A stretch of 64,000 nucleotides of DNA from [Muricauda] lutisoli (nom. illeg.) (GCF_017313105.1 NZ_JAFLND010000004.1:94474-158473); one strand, 5' to 3'. Positions 55,302 to 63,889 are shown, numbered from the stretch's first letter. Notes: generated by a model from the letters alone, not told the origin. Numbers and translations are program-made.

Positions 55302-56624
55302 ATGACTTCAAAAATTTCAGAAATGAATAATAGCATAAAAGCATTGGCAAGTGTGAGCAAGACGTTGGAGGGAATATACGACTTGGATGCACTGATCGAA
55401 AACCTATCCAGGTCCAGACTTGTATTACTTGGAGAGGCTTCACATGGAACCCATGAGTACTATACATGGAGAACTGCCATCAGCAAGCGCCTCATTGCCG
55501 AACATGGCTTCAATTTTATTGCTGTGGAAGGGGACTGGCCAGACTTCTACACTGTTAATCGCTTTGTTAAGCATCATGCAGAAGCTGGGGCCGATGCGGT
55601 TCAAGTATTAAAAAAGTTTAATCGATGGCCTACATGGATGTGGGCCAATTGGGAAATTGAAACCTTGGTAAATTGGCTTCATGAGTACAATGGAAAACTT
55701 TCAAGTTTTGAAAAAGTCGGCATCTATGGTCTGGATGTATACAGCCTTTGGGAGTCCATGGAAGCCATGATCGACTATCTAAAGGACCATGATCCTAAGT
55801 TATTGCCCGAAGCCAAAAGGGCCTTGGGGTGCTTTGAACCCTTTGGGGACGAGATGGGCATGGCCTATGCAAGGTCACTGCATAGGTTAATACCAAAAAC
55901 CTGTGAAAATGAGGTAGTGTCCCTGTTGAGAAGTATCAGGCAGCGGATGGCCAATTTCAATACCGATATGGAGGCCTCGCTGAACATGGAACAAAATGCC
56001 CATATAGCCAAAAATGCCGAAAAATATTATCGTTCCATGGTTTCGGCGAACCAAAGTTCCTGGAACCTCAGAGACAGGCACATGATGGAAACATTACGGC
56101 GGTTATTGGATTTTCACGGACCTGATGCCAAAGCCATCGTTTGGGAGCACAACACCCATGTCGGCGATGCGCGAGCAACCGATATGGTGCAAGAAGGGTC
56201 TATTAACCTAGGACAGTTGGTCAGGGAAGAACTGGAAATGTTCAACCCTAAAATTGTAGGTTTTGGTTCTTTTTCTGGAACAGTAGTGGCCGGGTCGGAA
56301 TGGGGTGCCCCCATGAGAAACATGCATGTGCCAAAAGCAAGGGAAGGTTCTTGGGAATATCTATTGCATTCGACCGGAAAAGGAGATCAAATAGTATTTA
56401 TGGATGAACTTAAGGAAAGCTCCATGTTTATGGACCCCATTCCACACCGGGCAATAGGAGTGGTCTACCATCCTCATTACGAACATGTTGGAAATTATGT
56501 ACCGTCAATAATGCCAGAAAGATATGATGTGTTTATACATTTGGATGTCACCACTTCCGTCCACCCTATGAGGATGTTTTTGGATAAGTCACAATTGCCC
56601 GAAACCTATCCCTGGGCTTTTTAA
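55302..56624 (+). CDS. Erythromycin esterase family protein
   Basis: A 440-residue EreA-like hydrolase. Active-site motifs: LLGEASHGTHEYY (about residue 42) with conserved Glu and His, AVEGDWPDFYTVNRF, and VWEHNTHVGDARATDM (about residue 285). The best-studied members open the macrolide ring, but genes of this type in stress clusters are widespread and of unknown substrate, so resistance should not be inferred. Confidence 0.9.
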   Translation: MTSKISEMNNSIKALASVSKTLEGIYDLDALIENLSRSRLVLLGEASHGTHEYYTWRTAISKRLIAEHGFNFIAVEGDWPDFYTVNRFVKHHAEAGADAVQVLKKFNRWPTWMWANWEIETLVNWLHEYNGKLSSFEKVGIYGLDVYSLWESMEAMIDYLKDHDPKLLPEAKRALGCFEPFGDEMGMAYARSLHRLIPKTCENEVVSLLRSIRQRMANFNTDMEASLNMEQNAHIAKNAEKYYRSMVSANQSSWNLRDRHMMETLRRLLDFHGPDAKAIVWEHNTHVGDARATDMVQEGSINLGQLVREELEMFNPKIVGFGSFSGTVVAGSEWGAPMRNMHVPKAREGSWEYLLHSTGKGDQIVFMDELKESSMFMDPIPHRAIGVVYHPHYEHVGNYVPSIMPERYDVFIHLDVTTSVHPMRMFLDKSQLPETYPWAF

Positions 56625-56721
56625 ATAGCAGTTGATTGGAGTGTTCCCGATCGGATAGAAAGCATAAGTAAGGACCGCTTCCATTTTTTAGGAAAATTTT
56701 AACAAAAAAAGAGTACGGAAC

Positions 56722-56764
56722 TGATCTGGGTCATCTCCCAGGACAGTTATATGGATTACTTTAG
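56722..56764 (+). promoter_or_regulatory. Regulon promoter 13 (orphan, short transcript)
   Basis: TGATCTGGGTCA at 56722-56733, 23 bp, TACTTTAG at 56757-56764. It stands in the gap between the convergent erythromycin-esterase and response-regulator genes; no ATG-started ORF follows. Confidence 0.7.
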
Positions 56765-56768
56765 TGCA

Positions 56769-56973
56769 ACATTTGATATTCAAAAGATATTGAATGTAAA
56801 GGTTCTTAAATCTTGTGAAAGACTTGAGAACTGGTGGAGATAAAAAATTGTTCATTGAACCTTTTGATTTTTGAATCTGTTTGGCAACAAACTTGTTCGG
56901 ATTTTAATGTAAGTGGTAATTGACAAATTTTTATTTTCACGGAACTGGGGTACGCAAGTGCCCCAGTTTTTTT
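56769..56973 (+). ncRNA. Candidate regulon small RNA
   Basis: Predicted from promoter 13 (start near 56769) to the terminator at 56943-56973, about 200 nt. The interval has no ATG-started frame longer than one codon; one GTG-started 19-codon frame exists at 56815. In the same convergent gap the remaining sequence, 56625-56721 and 56974-57078, shows nothing recognisable. Confidence 0.45.
56943..56973 (+). terminator. Rho-independent terminator of the candidate small RNA
   Basis: An 8-bp stem AACTGGGG / CCCCAGTT with a 10-nt loop, followed by a T run (to 56973). The T tract is only on the plus strand, so it does not serve the minus-strand response-regulator gene. Confidence 0.88.
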
Positions 56974-57078
56974 ATGACCATACCCGATATATCAAAAAAG
57001 ACAATTCATGACCGGATGGTATGTTCCTTGGCATAAGAGGTAGCATCACTTGCCATATTTCGGGCGTCCTTTCTCCTT

Positions 57079-58152
57079 TTAGTCTTCAAAATCCGCTATG
57101 CGCTGGAGTTTCTCTTTATCCAATAATGTGAGCTTTTTTCTGCTGTCCGTCCCGATAAGCCCAATTTCTTTAAATTTTGTAAGTGTCCTGATAGCGGTTT
57201 CTTTGGCGACCCCTATCATTGAGGCTAGGTCTTCCCTAAGGATATCCACTCCTTTTTGGTTTTCATCCTTCAATATACCCTTTTCATGAAGTTCCAATAG
57301 TGCTTTGGCGGTACGTCGATTAACCGATGAGTAAGCAATGTCAATCAATTTTTCTTGTAAGTGTACCGTATTGCTGGAAATAATTTCAAGGAACTTATTG
57401 GCAAGTTCCATGTCGTGGTGGATCAAATTGACAAAATCTTGCTTGGGTATATCCAACACTTCGGCATATTCCATTGTGATGGCAGATTCAATATAAATGC
57501 CTTCCTTACCAAGTAGGGAAAGTTGACCAAAAAAATCACCTGGACCATACCAACCGGTAACTATTTCCTTTCCGCTTTCGGCTACCCTATAGGTTTTTAC
57601 ATTGCCTTTTTCTACAAAATAAAGATGATGGGCGGCATCCCCTTCCCGAAATATGATATCCCTATCCTTGAAGTGCTTGTTTTCTCTGCTGCTTGAAAGA
57701 AGTTCTTCATCCAGATATGCTGAAGCTTCCTTTAAGAATAAATTGAGTCCCTTGGTGTTCTTATCGACCCTTTGTCGCAAAAAGGCGTTTTTTTTCAGAC
57801 GAATCTCCAAGGCCTTTAAAAGTTCTTCCGTTTTAAAGGGTTTGTAAATGTAATCATCGGCTCCAAGGCTCAAACCCCGTCTAATATCCTCCTTTTGGTC
57901 TTTGGCAGTGAGAAAAATAAATGGGATGCCCGCTGTCCTTTCATTTTGACCCAATACTTCCAGAACCGTATATCCATTTGCTTCGGGCATCACGATATCA
58001 CATATGATGATATCGGGAAGTGCTGTCATGGCCATTTGTATACCCACTCTACCATTTTCTGCTGCAATAACCTCATAATCGTACAATTCGAGAAGTTCCA
58101 CGGTGTTTTCCCGGAACTCGGGATTATCTTCGATGATCAGTACCTTTTTCAT
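57079..58152 (-). CDS. Response regulator fused to a CRP/FNR-type DNA-binding protein
   Basis: 357 residues. The receiver (1-125) has all key residues: E8/D9, phospho-acceptor D52, T82 and K104. A cyclic-nucleotide-binding fold (about 155-265) follows, but its cassette FGQLSLLGKEGIYIESA lacks the Arg-Ser/Thr of cAMP receptors, and only one Cys exists in the protein (C51), so neither cAMP nor an FNR Fe-S cluster is expected. The Crp-type HTH (about 275-350) has E318 and R322 in AKETAIRTLT, the residues that read TGA half-sites in CRP/FNR. It overlaps the kinase by 29 bp. Confidence 0.92.
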   Translation of the reverse strand: MKKVLIIEDNPEFRENTVELLELYDYEVIAAENGRVGIQMAMTALPDIIICDIVMPEANGYTVLEVLGQNERTAGIPFIFLTAKDQKEDIRRGLSLGADDYIYKPFKTEELLKALEIRLKKNAFLRQRVDKNTKGLNLFLKEASAYLDEELLSSSRENKHFKDRDIIFREGDAAHHLYFVEKGNVKTYRVAESGKEIVTGWYGPGDFFGQLSLLGKEGIYIESAITMEYAEVLDIPKQDFVNLIHHDMELANKFLEIISSNTVHLQEKLIDIAYSSVNRRTAKALLELHEKGILKDENQKGVDILREDLASMIGVAKETAIRTLTKFKEIGLIGTDSRKKLTLLDKEKLQRIADFED

Positions 58153-60703
58153 TTTTTTTCATGTTTTTCGGAAGTTCCAATTCAAAGGAGCTTCCCCTGT
58201 TTTCTTCGCTTTCAAAACGTAAGGCACCCTCCATCAGCTCGGTATATGACTTGATAATATGCAATCCAAGACCTGTTCCAGCAATTTCCAGACTGTTTCG
58301 TGCCCTGAAAAACCTTTTGAAGATATATTGTTTCTCTTCTTCCGGTATCCCTATGCCTTGGTCCCTTACACGTATGATTACCTTTTGGTCCTTCCCATAG
58401 ATTTGTAACAGGATAGGTTGTCCTTCGTTGGAGTACTTGATGGCGTTGCTCAATAGGTTCAAAACGATATAGCGAATCAGTTTGGGATCCAGATACACTT
58501 CCAGTTTGGTAACATTGCATTCCAATTCCAGTGTTTGCCCCTTCTTTTTATCAATGCCCACTTCTTCCAAAAGGGTTTTGGACAATTCCAATAGGTTAAA
58601 GTATTTGGGTGTTGCCCGGGTCGCCCCTTCTTCTAGTTTGGTCAATGAAAGAAAGTCGTTCAATAGGTCTGTCAGATGCTGAACATTGGATTTTATACGT
58701 TCCAAATGGAACATACGCCTTTCAATTTTTTCAGGAGTGTCAAGCTTCTCGATAAGAGAAGCGGAGGAAAGAATGATGCTTAGTGGCGTTCTGAACTCAT
58801 GGGATGCTGTACTTATAAAGCGGCTCTTAAGTTCGCTGAGCTCTATTTCTTTGATGAGATTGTCCTGGATGGTTTTTTCATTTCGTTTTCTTTCCGAAAT
58901 ATTGAACAAGACCAAAAGAGCGAGAGATGCCTCCCCATTTTCTTTGAATAGGGGCGTGGTGTTGACCATATAGCTGTCCATTGCATCTTCAAAATCAAAA
59001 CTGAGGTGTTTTCCCTTCAAGGTTTGATCGATATGCTGTTGGAGCAGTGATCTATTTTTTTGGGATATACCTTTCAGGTCATGGATTCTGAGCGCTTCAT
59101 TTGTTTCTATTTGGTCCTGTAAATGTTTGAACGCTGTACCTTCGAAAAAGGTAATCTCCATTTTTTGGTCGACCAAAAGGATAGAGCCTTTTGGGAAATT
59201 TTGAGCAATATTCAGTAGAATTGTCTCATGGATCTCCAATTTCTCTTCGGCCATTTTGGTCTCTGCTATCTGCGTGATGAGGTCAAAATTGGTCTCTGTC
59301 AATTTCTTAAGGGTTTTTTTTAAATCCTTGTTTCTCCGTAAAACTTTTTTTTCCAATTCTTTGGAATACCGCTCCAATTGTTTGCGACTTAGGATCAAGT
59401 TTTCCTGAACTCTTTTTTTTTCAATGGCCAAACCGGCCAAATTGGCCATCTCCTCTATAAGTTTTCCCATTTTGGAGCCTGTACGGAATGGACCTTGACG
59501 AAAAATGGACAATATCCCGAGCACATTGTTTTCAGCGTCCAACAAGGGATAGAAACAGGTCCATTGGATACCACTATGTTTGAGGACATCCCTGTATTTT
59601 GACCATGTAGGTTCTTTGAAGATATTGGGTACAACTTCTCTTTTTTTGGATTGTACCGCCCTTAAAGAGATACACGAAGCAGACTCCGATGTAATTTGGT
59701 CCAGTGTTTGCTCGAAAAGCTTTGAAGCCGACCTACCGGAAATCCGCTGCAGTTTATGTTCTGTTTCATCATATTCAGCAATTGTTATGATACCGACACT
59801 GAGTTGTTGCTCCAAAACTGATTTCATACGGTCGAATATCCGTGTCAAACTCCTTTTTTCAAGAATCATTTCCAATACCTCATTCTTTATTTTTCGTATG
59901 AATTCAAGGTTCTTTTTTTCGGTAATATCGTTTTGGACACCTATAAAATGGGTTACTTCGCCTGTTTCGTTCCGTATCGGGGTAATGGAGAGTTGATTCC
60001 AAAACATGCTGCCGTCCTTTCTGTAGTTTCGTATCTCGACACGGCATGGAGATTTGGACTTCAATGCTTCACGTATGTCGATTATTTCCCTTTGGTCTCG
60101 ATCGTCATTTTGAAGGAAATTGCATTTTCTTCCAATGACTTCATCGTGGGTATATCCGGTAATACTTTCAAAAGCTTTGTTTACATAGATGATTGGAAAT
60201 CCTTCCAACTGCGCATTGGATATAATTACCCCATTTTGGACTTCGTCAAGTGCCCTATCCCTTATGATGTTGATTTTTCCCCCTGTAATTTGTTCTGTGA
60301 TATCTTGAATGTATCCCTCTAGGAAAATGGTTCCTTTTTTGTTTTGGATCGCGACCCCGGTTTCGTTCACCCAGTGTACTCTTTGGTCCGTGTCCAAAAC
60401 TCTGTAGGTATGTCGAAATTTCGTTTTATTGTCCAAGGCTTTTTGGATAGTGTTCTGAACATTTTCACGATCCAGTGGATGGATGATATCCGTCCAGGAA
60501 ACTCCATCGGTCGTACAAAATGCTTCGGGCTTATGTCCCGTGACCCATTGGCATTCCTCGCTTATATAGAGCATGGTCCTTCTAGGATCATTTTTGCACT
60601 TAAAAACAATACCAGGTAGGTTTTCCACAAGGGTGCGCAACTTCCTATCCCCTTCAAATAAAGGGGAATAGTCTTGTTTCTTATTGAAGTTTTGCCCCTG
60701 CAT
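58124..60703 (-). CDS. LOV-domain hybrid-sensing histidine kinase (PAS-LOV-GAF-PAS-HisKA-HATPase)
   Basis: 859 residues. PAS (about 20-140); LOV (about 150-265) with GRKCNFLQ: Cys194, then N226 in NYRKDG, N236 in FWNQL and Q257 in FIGVQNDIT, at +32, +42 and +63, the same spacing as C450, N482, N492 and Q513 of Avena LOV2; GAF-like (about 285-430); coiled coil (430-490); PAS (about 490-605); HisKA with H635 in STASHEFRTP; HATPase with N-box LNLLSNAIKYS, DQGIGI and GTGLGLHI. No transmembrane helix. First gene of the two-component operon, promoter 14. Confidence 0.93.
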   Translation of the reverse strand: MQGQNFNKKQDYSPLFEGDRKLRTLVENLPGIVFKCKNDPRRTMLYISEECQWVTGHKPEAFCTTDGVSWTDIIHPLDRENVQNTIQKALDNKTKFRHTYRVLDTDQRVHWVNETGVAIQNKKGTIFLEGYIQDITEQITGGKINIIRDRALDEVQNGVIISNAQLEGFPIIYVNKAFESITGYTHDEVIGRKCNFLQNDDRDQREIIDIREALKSKSPCRVEIRNYRKDGSMFWNQLSITPIRNETGEVTHFIGVQNDITEKKNLEFIRKIKNEVLEMILEKRSLTRIFDRMKSVLEQQLSVGIITIAEYDETEHKLQRISGRSASKLFEQTLDQITSESASCISLRAVQSKKREVVPNIFKEPTWSKYRDVLKHSGIQWTCFYPLLDAENNVLGILSIFRQGPFRTGSKMGKLIEEMANLAGLAIEKKRVQENLILSRKQLERYSKELEKKVLRRNKDLKKTLKKLTETNFDLITQIAETKMAEEKLEIHETILLNIAQNFPKGSILLVDQKMEITFFEGTAFKHLQDQIETNEALRIHDLKGISQKNRSLLQQHIDQTLKGKHLSFDFEDAMDSYMVNTTPLFKENGEASLALLVLFNISERKRNEKTIQDNLIKEIELSELKSRFISTASHEFRTPLSIILSSASLIEKLDTPEKIERRMFHLERIKSNVQHLTDLLNDFLSLTKLEEGATRATPKYFNLLELSKTLLEEVGIDKKKGQTLELECNVTKLEVYLDPKLIRYIVLNLLSNAIKYSNEGQPILLQIYGKDQKVIIRVRDQGIGIPEEEKQYIFKRFFRARNSLEIAGTGLGLHIIKSYTELMEGALRFESEENRGSSFELELPKNMKKNEKGTDHRR

Positions 60704-60843
60704 AACCTTCTTTTTTTGAGGCTATACCATACTACAAATGGTTTCACTTGCTTTTATGATCCCGGATAGCATCGGTGTTCTCCTTTAATGGGCTGATATC
60801 CTCTTCCAGCTTAACCAAAAGAGAACTTAAGTATAATATGAAC

Positions 60844-60886
60844 TAAAAGTAAGTGTTTATAGTGGTGTACACCATGATGAAAATCA
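60844..60886 (-). promoter_or_regulatory. Regulon promoter 14 (LOV kinase/response regulator)
   Basis: On the minus strand TGATTTTCATCA (60886-60875), 23 bp, TACTTTTA (60851-60844). Leader about 135 nt to ATG 60703. The palindrome is the same 12-mer as promoter 16 read on the plus strand. Confidence 0.65.
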
Positions 60887-61160
60887 ACTTGTTGCTGATT
60901 TATTGGAATGGAATTGTTCTTAAGGACGGGATGTTTTCAAAGGATAAGAATGACTCATGTTCGTGTTCAACATGTGATTCCGATTCGTTTTAAAAATTGG
61001 GAAACTATCAACGAAATACCTCCAAATAAAAGTGGCCAACCCATCTCCGACCATGATATCCTTACCAAGGAGAGTGCCCTTGCCATTACAGGGGAAAAAT
61101 ATGCATTGTGATGGGTAAGGTTCATCCCTTAAAAATTGTTCAGTTTACAATTAGAAATAA
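60887..61160. other. Gap between kinase promoter and Hsp20, no firm gene
   Basis: A 67-codon plus-strand frame at 60908-61111 has protein-like composition toward its end, but no promoter, no recognised family and an uncertain start. I do not call it. Confidence 0.35.
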
Positions 61161-61214
61161 GGTATCCCCATTGGTCATCACCTTTTTTGTTAGTGAAACG
61201 GCAATGGGGATACC
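61161..61214. repeat. 54-bp element with 13-bp perfect inverted repeat ends
   Basis: GGTATCCCCATTG at 61161-61173 is the exact reverse complement of 61202-61214, with 28 bp between. It lies 15 bp beyond the Hsp20 stop. It may form a long-range hairpin in the Hsp20 3' end or be a small repeat element; no T run directly follows on the minus strand. Confidence 0.6.
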
Positions 61215-61228
61215 AAAAAAATCGAAAT

Positions 61229-61693
61229 CTAGGAGACCTTTATTACTTTTGGTTGTTGTTTTTTGGCTTCCTCTTTCTTGGTCAATTTGAATCTTAGAAT
61301 CCCATTATCATATTTTGCCTCTACAGCCTCATCTTTAATACTATCGGGCAGTTGGAGGGAGCGTTCAAAAGATTCGTGACTGAATTCTTGTCGTGTATAC
61401 TCTCCTTCTTTTTCCTCTTTTGTCGCGGACTTTTCTGCAGAAATGTTCAAACACCCATTTTCCATGGTAATGTTGAAATCCTTTTTGTCATAACCAGGTG
61501 CGGCCATTTCAACCTCAAAGTCGTCATCGGTCTCTTTGATATTTATGGCAGGGACAGAGGTTTTTCCGTTCCAAAATCTTCCTTTCCACGTTTTTGGGTC
61601 CCAAATGCGATCTTCGAAGAAATCATCAAGGTCGAAAAAATCCGGACCTATAAGTCTTCCAAGGGGTCTTCGTTTAAATTTTACCAGTGACAT
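61229..61693 (-). CDS. Small heat shock protein (Hsp20/alpha-crystallin)
   Basis: A 154-residue holdase. The alpha-crystallin domain (about 40-140) has VPAINIKETDDDFEVEMAAP, DFNITMENGCLNISAEK, the RQEFSHESFERSLQLPDSI segment, and the closing AKYDNGILRFKLTK, equal to the A-x-x-x-n-G-v-L motif. A short basic C-terminal tail ends it. Promoter 15 controls it. Confidence 0.95.
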   Translation of the reverse strand: MSLVKFKRRPLGRLIGPDFFDLDDFFEDRIWDPKTWKGRFWNGKTSVPAINIKETDDDFEVEMAAPGYDKKDFNITMENGCLNISAEKSATKEEKEGEYTRQEFSHESFERSLQLPDSIKDEAVEAKYDNGILRFKLTKKEEAKKQQPKVIKVS

Positions 61694-61733
61694 AATTCAA
61701 TTTTTTTAGTTATACACTATCCATTAACGGTAC

Positions 61734-61776
61734 CTAAATTAAAATACGCTTTTCTGAAGTAAAATGACCTGGGTCA
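61734..61776 (-). promoter_or_regulatory. Regulon promoter 15 (hsp20)
   Basis: On the minus strand TGACCCAGGTCA (61776-61765), a perfect palindrome but for its centre, then 23 bp and TAATTTAG (61741-61734). Leader about 36 nt to ATG 61693. Confidence 0.75.
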
Positions 61777-61829
61777 CCATGGGGCACAATTCGGATGGGA
61801 TTCTACATATGTATTTATACTGTAGGGAT

Positions 61830-61872
61830 TGATGAAAATCATTTCTTTTTATGTGGATTACCGATAAGTTTA
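61830..61872 (+). promoter_or_regulatory. Regulon promoter 16 (Usp pair)
   Basis: TGATGAAAATCA at 61830-61841, 23 bp, TAAGTTTA at 61865-61872. Leader about 9 nt to ATG 61886. Divergent from promoter 15. Confidence 0.68.
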
Positions 61873-61885
61873 TATCAAAACAAAA

Positions 61886-62728
61886 ATGAAGTCCATTGTC
61901 TGTGCCACGGATTACTCGTCAGGTTCGGTTTCCGCACTGAAAATGGCGCATGTGCTAAGCGATAAACTTCATGCGAAATTGGTGGTTCTGCACGTATTTG
62001 ATTTGAATATTGCCTTATTGACACCGTTGAGCATGACCTATCAAAAAGTGGTGAACGAGGAATTCGGCAAACATTATGAGCGGCTAGAGGATTTTTGTAA
62101 GGCCCATATAGGATTGGATTCCTCCACTAAAGAGCTTGAACTTGTTGTCAGGGAAAACCCTATAATTAGCGAAGCCATCACGGATGTGTTCATTGGTTTT
62201 GAAGCATTCCTTGTGGTCATGGGAACAAAAGGTACAAGTGCCCTAAAGAATTTGATCATGGGAAGCAACACTGCGGCCATGATTAAAAAAGGCTCATGTC
62301 CCTTAATGACCGTACCTCCAGACCTAAGTAGTTTTTCCTTGGAAAGAATCGGTTATGCTACAGATTATGATGATGGTGACATCCCTGTTTTATCATGGCT
62401 TGTCAAGCACATTGTGGCTCCTTTGGGGAGTTACTTACATGTCCTCCATGTTCATTTGCGGGATGTTGAGGCGGGGGAAATTCAAATGAATCGGTTCAGA
62501 GCCTTGTTGAAACAAAAGATTCCATATAACAAGATTGGATTTGAGTTAATGTATGCCAAACACATTTCCGATGCTTTGATGCAATATCTTGAACGGGGGG
62601 AGGTCGATATTTTAATCATGTTGGAGCGAGGCAAAAAAGAAACATTCGCTCATATCAACATGGTCAAAAAAATAATGAGACAAACCGCTATTCCATTGCT
62701 CAGTATAAACGAGTCCATGGTTCAATGA
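61886..62728 (+). CDS. Tandem universal stress protein (UspA family)
   Basis: 280 residues, two Usp domains. Domain 1 begins MKSIVCATDYSSGSVSAL and has an intact ATP motif, GTKGTSALKNLIMGSNT, ending KKGSCPLMTVPP; domain 2 begins RIGYATDYDDGD and ends DILIMLERGKKETF, like the protein at 45251-46126, its closest relative here. First gene of a Usp pair. Confidence 0.9.
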   Translation: MKSIVCATDYSSGSVSALKMAHVLSDKLHAKLVVLHVFDLNIALLTPLSMTYQKVVNEEFGKHYERLEDFCKAHIGLDSSTKELELVVRENPIISEAITDVFIGFEAFLVVMGTKGTSALKNLIMGSNTAAMIKKGSCPLMTVPPDLSSFSLERIGYATDYDDGDIPVLSWLVKHIVAPLGSYLHVLHVHLRDVEAGEIQMNRFRALLKQKIPYNKIGFELMYAKHISDALMQYLERGEVDILIMLERGKKETFAHINMVKKIMRQTAIPLLSINESMVQ

Positions 62729-62839
62729 AATAATGTAGTGATATCTACCCTAAAAAAGGAAGGCGAAAATGTCAACTATTGGTGCGATCGAGAGTGGATT
62801 GCTTAGCGGATGATGTTCGAAACAAATAATTAGTACCTA

Positions 62840-63703
62840 ATGAAAAATATATTATTGCTCACCGATTTTTCAACAAATGCATGGAACGCTTTATATACGG
62901 CGGTAAAGTTATATGCTGCATGGGATTGCAAATTTTATCTTCTGCACACCTTCGAGCCAAAGGATTGGAAGATGGTGCATAATCAGGGCGACTCGGAAGA
63001 TTTTGAAATTAATTCTCCCGTTGAGCATGACTTAGAAGAGCGTATGGAAGAAACCAAAAATTATCTTATTAAACATAACGATAACAGTAATCATTCCTTT
63101 GAGGCATTACTTATGGCTGGCAGTTTGGTCGATACGGTTAGGGTATTGATTTCAAGATATGATTTGGATTTGGTCGTGATGGGGACGCACGGGAAGACAG
63201 ATTCCAAAAAAGTATTTGCTGGAAATAATGCCCTAAATGTACTAAGACAAGTAATGAACTGTAATATATTATTGGTTCCAAATTCCTTTGACTTTCAAAG
63301 ATTGAGAACTGTTGTATATCCTACAGAGTTTAAACATTTCACTCCTAAATATGTACTGACACCCTTGATTGAATTGTTGCAAAAATGGCAATCAGAGGTA
63401 CATGTTGTACATGTGGCGAAGGACTTCAGATTAACGGAACAACAAAAAATGAACAAGGTCACCCTGAAGAAAAGACTCCAAGGATTACAGGTTAACTTTG
63501 ATCAAGTAAACCAGTCCGCTTCGGTAATAGAAGATATACTTGGGGAAACCAATTTCGTTGGATCGGATATGATTGTTGTTACAAAGTACTCCCATGGATT
63601 GTTTGAAAGTTTGATACATGAACCTATACTTAAAAAGATAGGCTCCAAGACGAATGTCCCCTTATTGGTGATGCCTGATTTCGAACCTCAATGGAAGGGT
63701 TGA
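62840..63703 (+). CDS. Tandem universal stress protein (UspA family)
   Basis: 287 residues, two Usp domains, starting MKNILLLTDFSTNAWNAL. Domain 1 motif is GTHGKTDSKKVFAGNNA, with Asn for the final Ser/Thr; domain 2 begins TVVYPTEFKHF. It groups with the protein at 54370-55209 (similar LLPTDFSSNAYNAI start). No regulon site in the 111 bp upstream, so it is probably read from promoter 16. Confidence 0.88.
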   Translation: MKNILLLTDFSTNAWNALYTAVKLYAAWDCKFYLLHTFEPKDWKMVHNQGDSEDFEINSPVEHDLEERMEETKNYLIKHNDNSNHSFEALLMAGSLVDTVRVLISRYDLDLVVMGTHGKTDSKKVFAGNNALNVLRQVMNCNILLVPNSFDFQRLRTVVYPTEFKHFTPKYVLTPLIELLQKWQSEVHVVHVAKDFRLTEQQKMNKVTLKKRLQGLQVNFDQVNQSASVIEDILGETNFVGSDMIVVTKYSHGLFESLIHEPILKKIGSKTNVPLLVMPDFEPQWKG

Positions 63704-63863
63704 TAGTAGATTATTGGAGTATTGAGTATATTTTAATACGGATAACCATTTGTTCAGAGATCGGTGTAGGATAGGACAATATTATTTGTAGTAAGCATAA
63801 TCCATTGCTTGAGGTATCTTGTTTGGGAGGTTTTTAGCCCCATGGTGACAAATAGAAGTATAA

Positions 63864-63889
63864 AAAAACCTCCAGTTCTGGAGGTTTTT
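63864..63889. terminator. Bidirectional rho-independent terminator
   Basis: A 12-bp perfect inverted repeat, AAAAACCTCCAG / CTGGAGGTTTTT, with T and A runs on both sides. It ends the Usp pair on the plus strand and the partial gene at the window edge on the minus strand. Confidence 0.9.

Noticed and set aside
55302..56624. Macrolide resistance from the erythromycin-esterase gene, and beta-lactam resistance from 30755-32098 and 37942-38886
   Set aside because: These families are mostly non-resistance hydrolases; context (stress regulon, secreted lipoproteins) does not support a resistance role.
60908..61111. A 67-codon plus-strand frame between the kinase and hsp20
   Set aside because: Protein-like toward its end but no family recognised, no promoter on that strand with correct spacing (GGAATTGT at the expected place), and uncertain start.
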